From NCBI RefSeq assembly GCF_032818155.1, contig NZ_CP102589.1, positions 2,714,001-2,778,000 of the forward strand: DNA of 64,000 nt. Reading direction: 5' to 3'. The DNA comes from Niallia taxi (GTDB lineage: Bacteria > Bacillota > Bacilli > Bacillales > Cytobacillaceae). The notes beneath the pieces were generated by a model. That model was not told the origin of the DNA, searched no databases, and saw nothing but the letters and a program-made list of their open reading frames with translations. Below, in pieces: positions 26,642 through 35,826 of this stretch; the first letter of the stretch is position 1; each line of letters starts with the position of its first letter. The position numbers and the translations under genes are program-made.

Positions 26642-27643
26642 TTAACGGCCGTCCACAATCTCCTTAAAGATTTCGTAGGAGCGGATTTGCTTTTTCTCAT
26701 CATAAATATAAGAAACGGCCATGATTTCATTTACATCGTATTTTTCCTGGAAGCTTTCTAGCTGTTCCTTCACCGTATTCTTGCTGCCGATGAATGCCAT
26801 GCTGGACATGGAGGTAGCCATTTCTCTTTCCATCATGCTCCAAACTGCCTCCATGCTGTCAACAGGTGGGCTTAAAGGTGTGCGTGTTCCTCTGACAACA
26901 TTCAAGAAAAATTGCTGCATTGTTGTTGCTTCCCTTTTTGCGTCTTCATCTGTTTCTGCGGCAATGACATTTAAGCAGACAATCATATACGGTTCAGCCA
27001 AATATTGTGATGGCTTAAATCTTCGTTTGTATATAGAGATTGCCTCTTCCATTTGCCCTGGTGCAAAATGAGCAGCAAATACATATGGCAGCCCTAATTG
27101 TGCTGCAAGATAAGCAGAGTCTGTTGAAGAACCAAGAATATAAAGAGGTATGTTCTTGTTAGCCCCAGGATATGCACGAACATAGCCCTGCTCTTCCTCT
27201 GGTCCAAAATACGTCAGCAATGCCTGTACATCTTCTGGGAAGGTATAGACAGTATCATGCTGTGCTCTTCTTAAGGCACTGGCTGTTTTCATATCTGTTC
27301 CCGGCGCCCGTCCAAGCCCCAAGTCCAATCTGTCAGGATACAGGACAGCCATTGTTCCAAACTGCTCTGCCACAACAAGTGGTGAATGGTTCGGAAGCAT
27401 AATGCCGCCAGACCCAACCTTGATTTTCTTTGTGTGCTCTAATGTATGTTTTATTAAGATAGAAGTCGCCGAGCTCACTAATGTCGGAGAGTTGTGATGC
27501 TCTGCAATCCAATAGCGTGAATAGCCCATATCTTCTGTTGCTTGTGCTAAATTTACCATTGCATCAATGGCTTCTTTTTCTCCCTGTCCAAGGCGAATTG
27601 GTGCCAAATTTAAGACAGAGACAGGTATATTTATGTTAGACAT
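26642..27643 (-). CDS. Luciferase-like (LLM class) flavin-dependent monooxygenase
   Basis: 333 residues, the group-1 luciferase-like family (YceB/YwcH type): [12 protein letters not shown] start, [53 protein letters not shown], and [28 protein letters not shown]. The flavin-binding barrel is complete. The substrate is unknown. Its ATG follows AAGGAC; monocistronic. Confidence 0.9.
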   Translation of the reverse strand: MSNINIPVSVLNLAPIRLGQGEKEAIDAMVNLAQATEDMGYSRYWIAEHHNSPTLVSSATSILIKHTLEHTKKIKVGSGGIMLPNHSPLVVAEQFGTMAVLYPDRLDLGLGRAPGTDMKTASALRRAQHDTVYTFPEDVQALLTYFGPEEEQGYVRAYPGANKNIPLYILGSSTDSAYLAAQLGLPYVFAAHFAPGQMEEAISIYKRRFKPSQYLAEPYMIVCLNVIAAETDEDAKREATTMQQFFLNVVRGTRTPLSPPVDSMEAVWSMMEREMATSMSSMAFIGSKNTVKEQLESFQEKYDVNEIMAVSYIYDEKKQIRSYEIFKEIVDGR

Positions 27644-27744
27644 GTCAAAAGTCCTTTCTTACAGTAGATTCTCTATTATAGTAACAATAAGTATAACTGA
27701 AACAAACTTATTTGCTCGTGGTTAAAGAATTCACCAAAAAAAAT

Positions 27745-27764
27745 AGGGAGAAGCTGTTCTCCCT
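27745..27764 (-). terminator. Terminator of lacI-yesL
   Basis: AGGGAGAA/TTCTCCCT stem with a 4-base loop, overlapping the last codon of yesL and followed by T8 on the minus strand. Confidence 0.88.
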
Positions 27765-28390
27765 CATGGACCTTCAATGATAATTGACTGCTTTGCTTCA
27801 TCCATCTTCGCAAACACTTTATGACATAAGCTATAATGCATCCAAGCAGCAGTGCTGAAAATAATGATGCCTGTAAATGGCATATAAAAAAGCACAACAC
27901 TCAGCATTCCGAATACCACAAGTATAACTGCTGTTATATGAATATTCATCATGGAAAGCAGCAGAGAATTTTTTAATGCCGTTTTTGTTGGCAGTTTATA
28001 ATGGGAGATCATCGGAAAAATATAAAATAAAGTGGTCAAAAAGAGGAAACTGACCAATAAAACAGGCACCGTCATCACTATTTTCAGCAGTGATTGGTCT
28101 TGGTTCAAATAAAAATAGTTAAAAAACAGCACGGCAAGCAAGACTGCCATAATGGCACCGATTGTTATGCTCTGCCTGAAATTTTCCTTGAAATAATGAA
28201 AATAGTTGCGGACAACGCTCGTATCACCGTTGACTTTCCATTGCCTGATCACACTGTACATCGCACTGGTTGCTGGTGCAATGGTAAAGAGGGGAAGGCA
28301 TGACAGCAGCCAGAAAATATTCAGAATAAAGAGATTGGAAAGTTTGTCTATGACACTATAAAACTTACTGTCGATAATATTCACTAGCAA
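27764..28390 (-). CDS. YesL-like (DUF624) membrane protein
   Basis: 208 residues, four to five membrane helices. The DUF624 start is typical: KLSNLFILNIFWLLSCLPLFTIAPATSAMYSVIRQW, followed by NYFHYFKENFRQS. YesL-type genes accompany CUT1 sugar ABC transporters and polysaccharide-degradation genes in Bacilli; the molecular role is unknown. It follows lacI by 21 bp and is near such a transporter. Confidence 0.87.
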   Translation of the reverse strand: MLVNIIDSKFYSVIDKLSNLFILNIFWLLSCLPLFTIAPATSAMYSVIRQWKVNGDTSVVRNYFHYFKENFRQSITIGAIMAVLLAVLFFNYFYLNQDQSLLKIVMTVPVLLVSFLFLTTLFYIFPMISHYKLPTKTALKNSLLLSMMNIHITAVILVVFGMLSVVLFYMPFTGIIIFSTAAWMHYSLCHKVFAKMDEAKQSIIIEGP

Positions 28391-28411
28391 CAGCCTCTTT
28401 CCTACATTAAT

Positions 28412-29404
28412 TTAGATTGATTCTCCAGCAATAAATCTGTATGAAAGCTCCGTATTCTCGTTGTTTATGTAACTGCCCTTTTCAATTTTATAAACAAGGC
28501 TTTCCACCGCCTTATCGCCTATCGCCTCGACAGGATATTCAATCGTTGTTAGAGCGGGGGTAACGTACTTCAATACATCGATATTATCAAAGCCCATTAT
28601 TCCTACATCGTGAGGAATACTATAGCCCTTGGTTTTCAAAAAGCGCATAACCTCTAAAGCATATAAATCACAAGAACATATGATTGCCGTCCGCTCTCTT
28701 TGCCTGAAGTTTATCTTTTCCAAGTAATCGAGATAATCATTATGCCTAATAATCTCCGCCTCTTTCAAATCGTTAGAAGCTAGTGCTTCTAAAAAGCCCT
28801 CAAGCCTTTCTTCCTGTGTATAAATATTCGTTATTCCCTTATACTTCAATGGTGGCGATATGTAGATGAACTGCTTATAGCCCTTATCAATAATGTGACT
28901 GACACCATTTTTCATTGCAGCCCTTTCAGGTATGCCAACATATTCCCAATCTGTGGACAGGAAATTGAAAATGGTGATGATTGGAATGGAAAACCCGTGG
29001 AGATATTCTTCAAACTCATTCCCTTTATTAACGGAAAAAAGAATGATTCCATCCACCTTATGATTTGCCAAATATTCAATGCATTGCTTTTCATTTTCCA
29101 TATCCTTATCTGTTAAAGCAATATACAAAAAATAGCCGTATTCTCTTGCTTTGAGCTCGACTGCTGTTAAAAGCTGTGCATATGAACGGTTATAAAGATC
29201 AAACAGTACAATCCCAAGTGTCATCGTTCTTCCTTTTACTAAGCTTCTTGCTGTAAAGTCAGGACGGTATTTCAAATCCTTTGCTGCCTGCAGTACCTTT
29301 TGTTTTGTTTTTTCTTTAATGCCAGGGCGGTTGTTCAGCGCACGGTCTACCGTGCCTGATGATACCCCACAATATTTTGCGATATCCTTGATTGTAACCC
29401 TCAT
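28412..29404 (-). CDS. LacI-family transcriptional regulator
   Basis: 330 residues. N-terminal helix-turn-helix and hinge (TIKDIAKYCGVSSGTVDRALNNRPGIKEKTKQKVLQAAKDL) followed by a periplasmic-binding-protein-like sugar-sensing domain (GIVLFDLYNRSYAQLL; DVGIMGFDNIDVLKYVTPALTTIEYP). GTVDRALN instead of the usual TVSRALN changes one recognition-helix residue. It heads an operon with yesL. The likely targets are the twin palindromes before the transporter lipoprotein gene. Confidence 0.92.
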   Translation of the reverse strand: MRVTIKDIAKYCGVSSGTVDRALNNRPGIKEKTKQKVLQAAKDLKYRPDFTARSLVKGRTMTLGIVLFDLYNRSYAQLLTAVELKAREYGYFLYIALTDKDMENEKQCIEYLANHKVDGIILFSVNKGNEFEEYLHGFSIPIITIFNFLSTDWEYVGIPERAAMKNGVSHIIDKGYKQFIYISPPLKYKGITNIYTQEERLEGFLEALASNDLKEAEIIRHNDYLDYLEKINFRQRERTAIICSCDLYALEVMRFLKTKGYSIPHDVGIMGFDNIDVLKYVTPALTTIEYPVEAIGDKAVESLVYKIEKGSYINNENTELSYRFIAGESI

Positions 29405-29437
29405 AATGCCTCCATATTAGCTGTTATTGCAAGCTTT

Positions 29438-29472
29438 TTTTGCCAGCATTCTGCGATGGAATGCTGGCAAAA
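29438..29472. repeat. 14-bp perfect inverted repeat upstream of lacI
   Basis: TTTTGCCAGCATTC and its exact complement flank a 7-base spacer, 34 bp before lacI. Neither strand has a T-run after the stem, so it is not a standard terminator. It could be a regulator site or a structured leader. Confidence 0.7.
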
Positions 29473-29664
29473 TTGGAAACTTTGCAAATAGTTTTAGTTA
29501 TATGATTCTATTATACATATAATATCATTCCATTTCTTCCTATAATAGGAATATTCCATCCGCTTATCGTTTCATTTTGCTATTGCCAGCGGCTTGTGAA
29601 AACGGACATTTCTATCGCTTTCTAGCAATCACTTTTTTGCCACTTATTCAATCGGAATAGATTA

Positions 29665-30567
29665 TCAGCCTTTTACGGAACCAATCATAACCCCTTTTTC
29701 AAAGTATTTTTGAATGAATGGGTAAATAATCAATATCGGCAATGTGGAAACAATGATGACTCCATACTTGATCTGGTCTGCATATTTCTGTGCATACCCG
29801 CCAGCAGCGCCGCCTGCGCCTGCACCTTCGGCAAATACTTGGTTTGATAAAAGAATATCTCTTAGCACAATTTGTAATGGCTGCAGACTATAATCTCTTA
29901 TATAAATCAAGCCTGTGAAGAAGTCATTCCAATGACCAACTAAATAGTATAAGCCAACAACAGAAATGACTGCTTTTGATAAGGGCAAGGCAATTTTTCC
30001 GAAGAATTGAAAATGTGTACACCCGTCCATTTGTGCTGCTTCAAACAACTCTTTCGGCAAGGAGCTTTCAAAAAAGGTTCTTGTAATAATTAAGTTAAAG
30101 ACATTAACGGAAAATGGCAGAATGAACACCCACATATTATTGATTAAGCTTAACTCCTTCATTAACAAATATGTCGGGATAAGTCCACCATTAAAAAACA
30201 TTGTGACAACAAAGATGAACATCAAAAATCGTCTTGCCTTAAAATCCTGCCTTGAAAGCACATATGCTGCTGGCAATGTTAGCAGGAGGTTAACAAATGT
30301 CCCTAATACGGTATAAATAATCGTGTTTTTATAGCCGACCCATATTCTTGAATCATTAAATATCTCTTTATAGCCGAACAAGCTGAAGCCTTTCGGATAC
30401 AGCGTCACTTGCCCTGTTGAGACTAGGGTCGAATCACTGACAGATGCGATGATGACAAAATATAGCGGGTATGCAACCAATAAGAAGATAAATAAACATA
30501 AGATTAAAATGATTGTATCAAAAACAATGTCGCTCTTTGTTTTACCTTTTGTGCTGAAAATCTTCAT
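29665..30567 (-). CDS. CUT1-family ABC sugar transporter permease (LplC/YtcP type)
   Basis: 300 residues, six membrane helices, the inner-membrane component that pairs with the permease upstream. The binding-protein-dependent transport EAA motif reads ELFEAAQMDGCTHFQFFGKIALPLSKAV, and it ends in EKGVMIGSVKG, a very common C-terminus in this subfamily. Last gene of the operon; no ATPase gene is present, so it probably shares a multi-substrate ATPase (MsmX type) encoded elsewhere. Confidence 0.92.
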   Translation of the reverse strand: MKIFSTKGKTKSDIVFDTIILILCLFIFLLVAYPLYFVIIASVSDSTLVSTGQVTLYPKGFSLFGYKEIFNDSRIWVGYKNTIIYTVLGTFVNLLLTLPAAYVLSRQDFKARRFLMFIFVVTMFFNGGLIPTYLLMKELSLINNMWVFILPFSVNVFNLIITRTFFESSLPKELFEAAQMDGCTHFQFFGKIALPLSKAVISVVGLYYLVGHWNDFFTGLIYIRDYSLQPLQIVLRDILLSNQVFAEGAGAGGAAGGYAQKYADQIKYGVIIVSTLPILIIYPFIQKYFEKGVMIGSVKG

Positions 30568-30603
30568 GACTTCCCTCCTTCTTTTGCATGCATCAATAAT
30601 CGC

Positions 30604-31569
30604 CTACCATAAGCTAATATTGGAAAACCTTTTGGCTATATAGTTCATTGCGATAAGGAATACGAAATTAATCATTGTGTTAAAAAGGCCGATGGCAGCA
30701 GAATAGCTGAACTGGTTTGAGATTATCCCGATTTTATACACATATGTCGCTATGACTTCAGAGACTGGAAGATTAAGAGGATTTTGCATTAAAAAGATTT
30801 TTTCAAAGCCGGTATTAAGGATATTCCCCATGCTTAAAATAAACAGAATTATCATCGTTGGCACAATTGCCGGGAGGTCGACATAGCGAATTGTTTGCCA
30901 CCTGCTTGCACCGTCGATTTTTGCAGAATCATAGAGCTGTGGATCGACACTTGCCAGCGCTGCCAAATAAATGATACTGTTCCAGCCTGCATGCTGCCAT
31001 ATATCTGATAGCACATAAACAGGAACAAATGCCTTTTCTGACGCCAAAAGGTTAATATCCCAACCGAAGGAATGCATAATATGCCCAACAACGCCTGAGT
31101 TAGGGGACAAAAGAACATTAAGCAAGCCCACCATAACTACCAAGGAAATGAAATGTGGCAAATAAACGGTCGTTTGGATCGCTTTTTTCCATCGCTTCCA
31201 AATGACTTGATTTATGATTAATGCAAGGATGATTGGTGCAGGGAAGCCAAGTATAATCGTCGCAAGGCTGATTACTACAGTGTTTTTCATCAAGTCGGCA
31301 AACATATAGCTGTTAATGAATTCCTTAAAGTAATGAAGCCCAACCCACTCTCCGCCTGTAATGCCCTTCGTGAAGTCATATTCTCTAAACGCTAACTGCA
31401 CACCATACATCGGGATATAATTAAAGATGATAATAATGACAATCGCTGGCAGAATCATAATCCATAATTGGTAATCTCGTTTCAAGCTTTGTAAGATATT
31501 TCTTTTTTTTGCAGGCTTCGTCGTCATCTCTGGGACTGCTTTTTTTGCTTGAGGATTGATTAAGGCCAC
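30604..31569 (-). CDS. CUT1-family ABC sugar transporter permease (LplB/YteP type)
   Basis: 321 residues; GTG start after GGGAGG. N-terminal basic cytoplasmic segment, six membrane helices, MILPAIVIIIIFNYIPMYGVQLAFREYDF near the start, and the EAA motif DPQLYDSAKIDGASRWQTIRYVDLPAIVPTM. Forms the channel with the next permease. It is separated from the lipoprotein gene by a stable hairpin. Confidence 0.92.
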   Translation of the reverse strand: MALINPQAKKAVPEMTTKPAKKRNILQSLKRDYQLWIMILPAIVIIIIFNYIPMYGVQLAFREYDFTKGITGGEWVGLHYFKEFINSYMFADLMKNTVVISLATIILGFPAPIILALIINQVIWKRWKKAIQTTVYLPHFISLVVMVGLLNVLLSPNSGVVGHIMHSFGWDINLLASEKAFVPVYVLSDIWQHAGWNSIIYLAALASVDPQLYDSAKIDGASRWQTIRYVDLPAIVPTMIILFILSMGNILNTGFEKIFLMQNPLNLPVSEVIATYVYKIGIISNQFSYSAAIGLFNTMINFVFLIAMNYIAKRFSNISLW

Positions 31570-31588
31570 AAAGCTACCTCCCTTTTAA

Positions 31589-31628
31589 AAGGATGCAATT
31601 TTGAGGATTATGCTCAAATTGCATCCTT
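31589..31628 (-). terminator. Intercistronic hairpin between lipoprotein and permease genes
   Basis: AAGGATGCAATTTGAG pairs with its near-perfect complement around a 7-base loop; the minus strand then reads TTTTAAAA. A stem here usually lets the binding protein be made in excess over the permeases, by partial termination or by protecting the upstream mRNA. Confidence 0.75.
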
Positions 31629-31644
31629 CATCATTTATGGTTAC

Positions 31645-33252
31645 TTATTGGTTCTTTTTGTAGTCATCATAATATTTCTGCATGATTTTGATGTTTTCAG
31701 GCAACCCTGTTTTTTCGGCATTCTCTAAATATGCATCCCACTCTTTATCAACTCCGCCTTTTGTAATCCATTGCGAGTATTTCGCTAAGGCAAGGTTCAT
31801 TAAGTTAGTGTTATTTAAGCTAAGCTTCGAGTTATCTTCCTTGCTGTATTTAATGAACATGCTCGGAAGAACATCATTTTCTACATCAATGGCATCTAAC
31901 GCTTCTTGCAGTGGTTCTGTTTGTTTGCCGACAGACTGCATATCTGTTCCAAGCTCTAGCTTCAAATCGTCCGATACATACATTGGTCCGTTATCAGCCC
32001 ATGTTGTTGTCCATTTCCATGTTCCTGGGTCCATGTTTTCATCTTTTGGCGGCAATACTTTGAAGCTGCCATCTGCATTTTCTTCAATATTTGTTCCAAT
32101 CGAGCCGAATAGCACTTGCATGCTCACCTTAGGATCGTATAATTCATTGATGAATTTTAATGCGGCTTCTTTATTTTGGGACTGTGCAGATAATGTGATC
32201 ATATTGACACCATAGTTTAAGCCATTATAGTCATAATCCCATGAGACTTGAACATCATCTCCTGCTGTCACTTGCAGTGGCGCCATGGAAGCATATTGTG
32301 GTGCAAGCTCATTGCCGAATCTGTCTGTCACTTCCCAGCCAAAGGTATAGCCGACCTTCGCAGTGTCTTTTTCGCCTCTAGCTAATGATTGGTATTTCGT
32401 GTAGTCCTGTGTAAATACTTCTTTATTAATCAAGCCCTCTGCGTAGCATTTATGCAAAAACTCGACAAGCTCTTTATAGCGCTCATCTGTTAGGAAGTTT
32501 TTGACCTGCCCATCCTCCACATAGTAGCCTGAACCGCTCGCATCAGTCAGTGTGATGCCGAAGCTTCCTAACAGGACAGTTGGCTGGAAGAAGCCAAAGC
32601 CGATTGTGCCCGTTGGTGAAAAGTCCATTGGAATTTCGTCATTTTTGTCTCCGTTTCCGTTTGCATCCTCATCCTTGAATGCTTTAAGAACTGTATATAG
32701 CTCATCCCAGTTTGTCGGCATTTTCAAGCCAAGATTATCAAGCCATTCTTGGTTGATGAATTGTCTTGTAGCTGTTCCAGGCCAAAATCTCTGGTATTTA
32801 GGCAGGCCGTATATCTGGCCGTCAAGCTGTGTCGCAATTGCTTTTGTTTCCGGCTTTGCATCAAACATCGCCTGGACATTTGGAAGACTTGAATCAACAT
32901 CATCAGACAAATCCTCAAACAATCCTGGAAATTGCACATAATCTGCATCTGTAATGGCATTAGGACCAATAATTAAATCAGGCACATCACCACCAGCAAG
33001 CAAAGCCCCTTTCTTTTGATCCCAATCTGCCGAAACTTCCTGCCACTTAATATCAATCCCAAGACGGTCCTCTATTTCCTTGAGCCATTCAATTTTATTA
33101 ACATCCTGTGTTAATGGATGCTTTGTTATGAGTGCTGTAAGCTGCGGCTTCCCATCCTTTGTGACGGCTGCCTTTTCCTCTTTGTCTGAACAGCCTGCTA
33201 AAACAAGAGCGGCGAGTGATGCAGCCAGAAAACCATAACCTAATCTTTTCAT
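31645..33252 (-). CDS. Extracellular sugar-binding lipoprotein (LplA/YtcQ type)
   Basis: About 535 residues. The signal peptide ends in a lipobox, LAALVLAGCSDKE, so the cysteine is lipidated. Long family-1 binding proteins of this type (LITKHPLTQDVNKIEWLKEIEDRLGIDIKW; DANGNGDKNDEIPMDFSP, a calcium-loop-like stretch) accompany LplB/LplC permeases and take oligosaccharides. ATG at 33252 follows GGGGGA. First gene of the transporter operon, controlled by the LacI-type and cre-like sites upstream. Confidence 0.92.
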   Translation of the reverse strand: MKRLGYGFLAASLAALVLAGCSDKEEKAAVTKDGKPQLTALITKHPLTQDVNKIEWLKEIEDRLGIDIKWQEVSADWDQKKGALLAGGDVPDLIIGPNAITDADYVQFPGLFEDLSDDVDSSLPNVQAMFDAKPETKAIATQLDGQIYGLPKYQRFWPGTATRQFINQEWLDNLGLKMPTNWDELYTVLKAFKDEDANGNGDKNDEIPMDFSPTGTIGFGFFQPTVLLGSFGITLTDASGSGYYVEDGQVKNFLTDERYKELVEFLHKCYAEGLINKEVFTQDYTKYQSLARGEKDTAKVGYTFGWEVTDRFGNELAPQYASMAPLQVTAGDDVQVSWDYDYNGLNYGVNMITLSAQSQNKEAALKFINELYDPKVSMQVLFGSIGTNIEENADGSFKVLPPKDENMDPGTWKWTTTWADNGPMYVSDDLKLELGTDMQSVGKQTEPLQEALDAIDVENDVLPSMFIKYSKEDNSKLSLNNTNLMNLALAKYSQWITKGGVDKEWDAYLENAEKTGLPENIKIMQKYYDDYKKNQ

Positions 33253-33352
33253 CTTGTTTTCCCCCAATAGAAAATTTTTTCGTCACTAAAACTACCGTTA
33301 TCTTTTCGTTTTACCTCCTTTTATGAAAATAGCTTTAAAAGTTTATGTAATT

Positions 33353-33364
33353 GTGAACGTACAC
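33353..33364. promoter_or_regulatory. LacI-family operator, proximal
   Basis: GTGAACGTACAC followed by GAAAAAG, about 100 bp before the lipoprotein start. It differs by one base from the distal site at 33459 and shares its flank, so the two are the same kind of site. Confidence 0.75.
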
Positions 33365-33402
33365 GAAAAAGTCCATGTGCGCTCAGCAGATACAACAAAG
33401 TT

Positions 33403-33416
33403 TGATAGCGTTTACA
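33403..33416. promoter_or_regulatory. cre-like (CcpA) site
   Basis: TGATAGCGTTTACA matches the cre consensus with one mismatch. It lies between the two LacI-type operators, where it would give glucose repression of the transporter operon. Confidence 0.65.
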
Positions 33417-33458
33417 TTATGCTAGAAAAATAAGAGTGAAATAAATAGTGAAGGCACT

Positions 33459-33470
33459 GTGTACGTACAC
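33459..33470. promoter_or_regulatory. LacI-family operator, distal
   Basis: GTGTACGTACAC is a perfect 12-bp palindrome with a central CG, as LacI-family sites have. It is 106 bp from the proximal copy, a spacing compatible with a repression loop (about ten helical turns). Confidence 0.78.
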
Positions 33471-33474
33471 GAAA

Positions 33475-34100
33475 AAAACTAAAAAAAGGAGAGGCAGTAA
33501 TTGAGTAAGAATTCTAGATGAGCATGTTTGCAGGTAAGGTTTTTTTGTTTAAATGCAAGTTAATGATAACGCTTTCTTTTTAATCCGTCAATAAGATCCC
33601 CTCTGCAAATTTCTACTGATTTTGGCAAAAAAAGCAGGTTTTTTTTCATCTTTTCGCCTTTTCTATTTTCCTTCCTGTCGAAGCTTCGCCTGCAGCAACG
33701 AATCATGCGATATTTTAATTTATTAAAGGAATTAACGGAACAGCTTAAGCTAGTGGTAAGCTTCAAATCCATATAAACTAAAAAAATTTCAGCTCCCTCA
33801 TAAAGCGCTAAAACTTCGTCTCGTTCTCTAATCCTTTTATAATAAATTCAACATGGTCCCCTGCCGAGGTTGACTATAGGTAGAAATAATATAGAATGCG
33901 CTTTACGTCTTACAATATGTAAAATAGATAACATCACTTCGCTGATATAAATCTTTTAATTGCACCTCTTTTTTTATTTATGTTAGTTGTTTTGGATGCA
34001 TAAAATTTATTTTATAATACCACTTTTTCTATTGTCTGCATGTTTTTTTCCGCTTTCCTAATATTACAAATAGGACTTTTTTTTGAACCCTTCTTGATTA
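33475..34100. other. Intergenic stretch, no gene seen
   Basis: About 620 bp with strongly biased A/T content. A minus-strand open frame at 33560-33772 has no ribosome site or family features. I see no RNA motif here. Confidence 0.5.
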
Positions 34101-34114
34101 CGAACGTTTGTTCT
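34101..34114. promoter_or_regulatory. LexA (DinR) box
   Basis: CGAACGTTTGTTCT fits the Bacillus SOS box CGAAC-N4-GTTCG in 13 of its fixed positions save the last. It lies 33 bp before the yolD-type start, so the yolD-uvrX unit is probably damage-inducible. Confidence 0.85.
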
Positions 34115-34146
34115 GATATATTAAATACTATAAGGAGATGATTTTC

Positions 34147-34476
34147 ATGATACGAGACAGAGGGGCCATTAAATGGACGGCAATGATGCTGCCAGAGCAT
34201 GTGCAAAGCATTAAAGACGCACTGAAGGAAGACAAAAAAATAACTCAGCCCGTCCTGGATGAGGATCAAATTCGCGAAATGGAAATGCTCATTTTAGAAA
34301 GCCTGGAATACGGATGGGTGCTTGAGTGCGAAATGTTTAAAAACGGTGAGATTTTCCATATCAGCGGCCATGTTGTATATATTGACAAGCTGAAGCAGGA
34401 AATTCGCATACAGGATACTAAAGACGGTCTACATTCTATTCCTTTTCGCAGCTTAGTAAACATTCAAAAAGATTAA
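34147..34476 (+). CDS. YolD-like protein
   Basis: 109 residues from the ATG at 34147, nine bases after AAGGAG. IRDRGAIKWTAMMLPEHVQSIKD is the usual opening of YolD/YqjX proteins, small partners of Y-family polymerases in Bacilli and their phages. It precedes the polymerase gene by 14 bp. The exact role is not settled; it is SOS-regulated where studied. Confidence 0.9.
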   Translation: MIRDRGAIKWTAMMLPEHVQSIKDALKEDKKITQPVLDEDQIREMEMLILESLEYGWVLECEMFKNGEIFHISGHVVYIDKLKQEIRIQDTKDGLHSIPFRSLVNIQKD

Positions 34477-34490
34477 CAAGGAGGTGCTGC

Positions 34491-35759
34491 ATGATGTTCG
34501 ACTATTCTCAATTTCCAGATCGCTCCATTCTTTGTGTAGATATGAAAAGCTTTTACGCAAGCATTATCGCCGTCCATGAAGGCTTGGACCCTCTTACATG
34601 CCATCTTGCTGTCGTCGGCAATACAGATCGAACAGGCAGTGTTGTCCTTGCAGCATCTCCGGCTATGAAGCGTGATTTTAAAATTAAAACAGGCTCCAGG
34701 CTTTTTGAGATACCAGATGATCCGAGAATTAGCATTCATAATCCGAAAATGGGCTTGTTTGTCCGTGTCTCAACGGAAATTACCAAGCTGTTCTTCCGGT
34801 ATGTCCCTCCATCAGCCGTCCACACCTATTCTGTCGATGAAAGCTTTCTTGATGTAAGCGGTCTTGAGAAGGTTTGGGGCACACCAGAGGAAATTGCAGA
34901 CCAAATTCAGCGGGATATCCTTTTAGACTTCGGCTTACCATCCACAATCGGCATTGGCCCAAACATGCTGATGGCAAAGCTGTGCCTCGACTTGGCTGCA
35001 AAAAAAACGGCCAACGGCATCGCAAGCTGGTCGTATGACGATATTCCCGCAAAGCTGTGGCCCCTTTCTCCATTGCGGGAAATGTGGGGAATCGGTCGAC
35101 AAGTGGAAAAAACACTGCACAGCATGGGGATATTTTCTGTCGGCCAGCTTGCTCGCTACGACCTGTCCCTTTTGGAGAAAAAATTCGGGATAATGGGCAA
35201 CCAGCTGTATCACCATGCATGGGGAATTGACTTATCAGAAGTCGGTGCACCAATTATGCAGGGGCAGATCAGCTATGGAAAAAGCCAAATACTGCTTCGC
35301 GACTATAAGGACGAGAAGGAAATTAAATCGGTCATCCTTGAAATGTGCGAGGAGGTTGCCAAAAGAGCTAGAGCCCATCATCACGCAGGCAGAACAATCA
35401 GCTTTGGCCTCTCCTACAGCAAAGAGGAATTCGGCGGCGGCTTCCATCGGTCGAGAACGATTGAGAACCCAACAAATATTACGATGGATATTTACCGTGT
35501 CTGCCTCGAGCTGATGCGCGAGAATTATCATGGGCAAACAGTGCGGCAAATCTCTCTGTCTATAGGAAAATTGGAAAGAGACGATGAGGTTCAGCTCGAT
35601 TTATTCGATACAAATAGCTGGAAAAAAAGAAAAATCGGCTATGTAGTTGACGGCATCCGCAACCGTTACGGTTCCGCCTCCCTGCTTCGTGCTGTTTCGT
35701 ACACTTCTGGCGGCACTGCCAGACATCGAGCCAAGCTTCTTGGCGGCCATAAAAAATAG
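34491..35759 (+). CDS. Y-family DNA polymerase (UvrX/YqjW, PolY2 type)
   Basis: 422 residues. Error-prone polymerase for translesion synthesis. Catalytic carboxylates are in ILCVDMKSFYASI and YSVDESFLDVSGL; SYGKSQILLRDYKDEKEI marks the little-finger domain of the UmuC-like branch. QLDLFD near residue 366 is a sliding-clamp binding motif. Behind an AAGGAGG and downstream of yolD and a LexA box. Compared with PolY1 (YqjH) the start and yolD partner favour PolY2. Confidence 0.94.
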   Translation: MMFDYSQFPDRSILCVDMKSFYASIIAVHEGLDPLTCHLAVVGNTDRTGSVVLAASPAMKRDFKIKTGSRLFEIPDDPRISIHNPKMGLFVRVSTEITKLFFRYVPPSAVHTYSVDESFLDVSGLEKVWGTPEEIADQIQRDILLDFGLPSTIGIGPNMLMAKLCLDLAAKKTANGIASWSYDDIPAKLWPLSPLREMWGIGRQVEKTLHSMGIFSVGQLARYDLSLLEKKFGIMGNQLYHHAWGIDLSEVGAPIMQGQISYGKSQILLRDYKDEKEIKSVILEMCEEVAKRARAHHHAGRTISFGLSYSKEEFGGGFHRSRTIENPTNITMDIYRVCLELMRENYHGQTVRQISLSIGKLERDDEVQLDLFDTNSWKKRKIGYVVDGIRNRYGSASLLRAVSYTSGGTARHRAKLLGGHKK

Positions 35760-35826
35760 AGGATTTGCCAATTTGCTTATCGAATATACTTACAGGTTAC
35801 GGAAGGCTCTTGAAAGGGGAATTTAC

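Noticed and set aside
33560..33772. 70-codon minus-strand open frame in the intergenic stretch
   Set aside because: Low-complexity start, no ribosome site at its own start, no family features. A 29-residue subframe with ATG is also unsupported.
35647..35826. N-terminal extension of the ATPase gene
   Set aside because: It overlaps the uvrX coding end, and a Shine-Dalgarno with correct spacing stands before the ATG at 35827.
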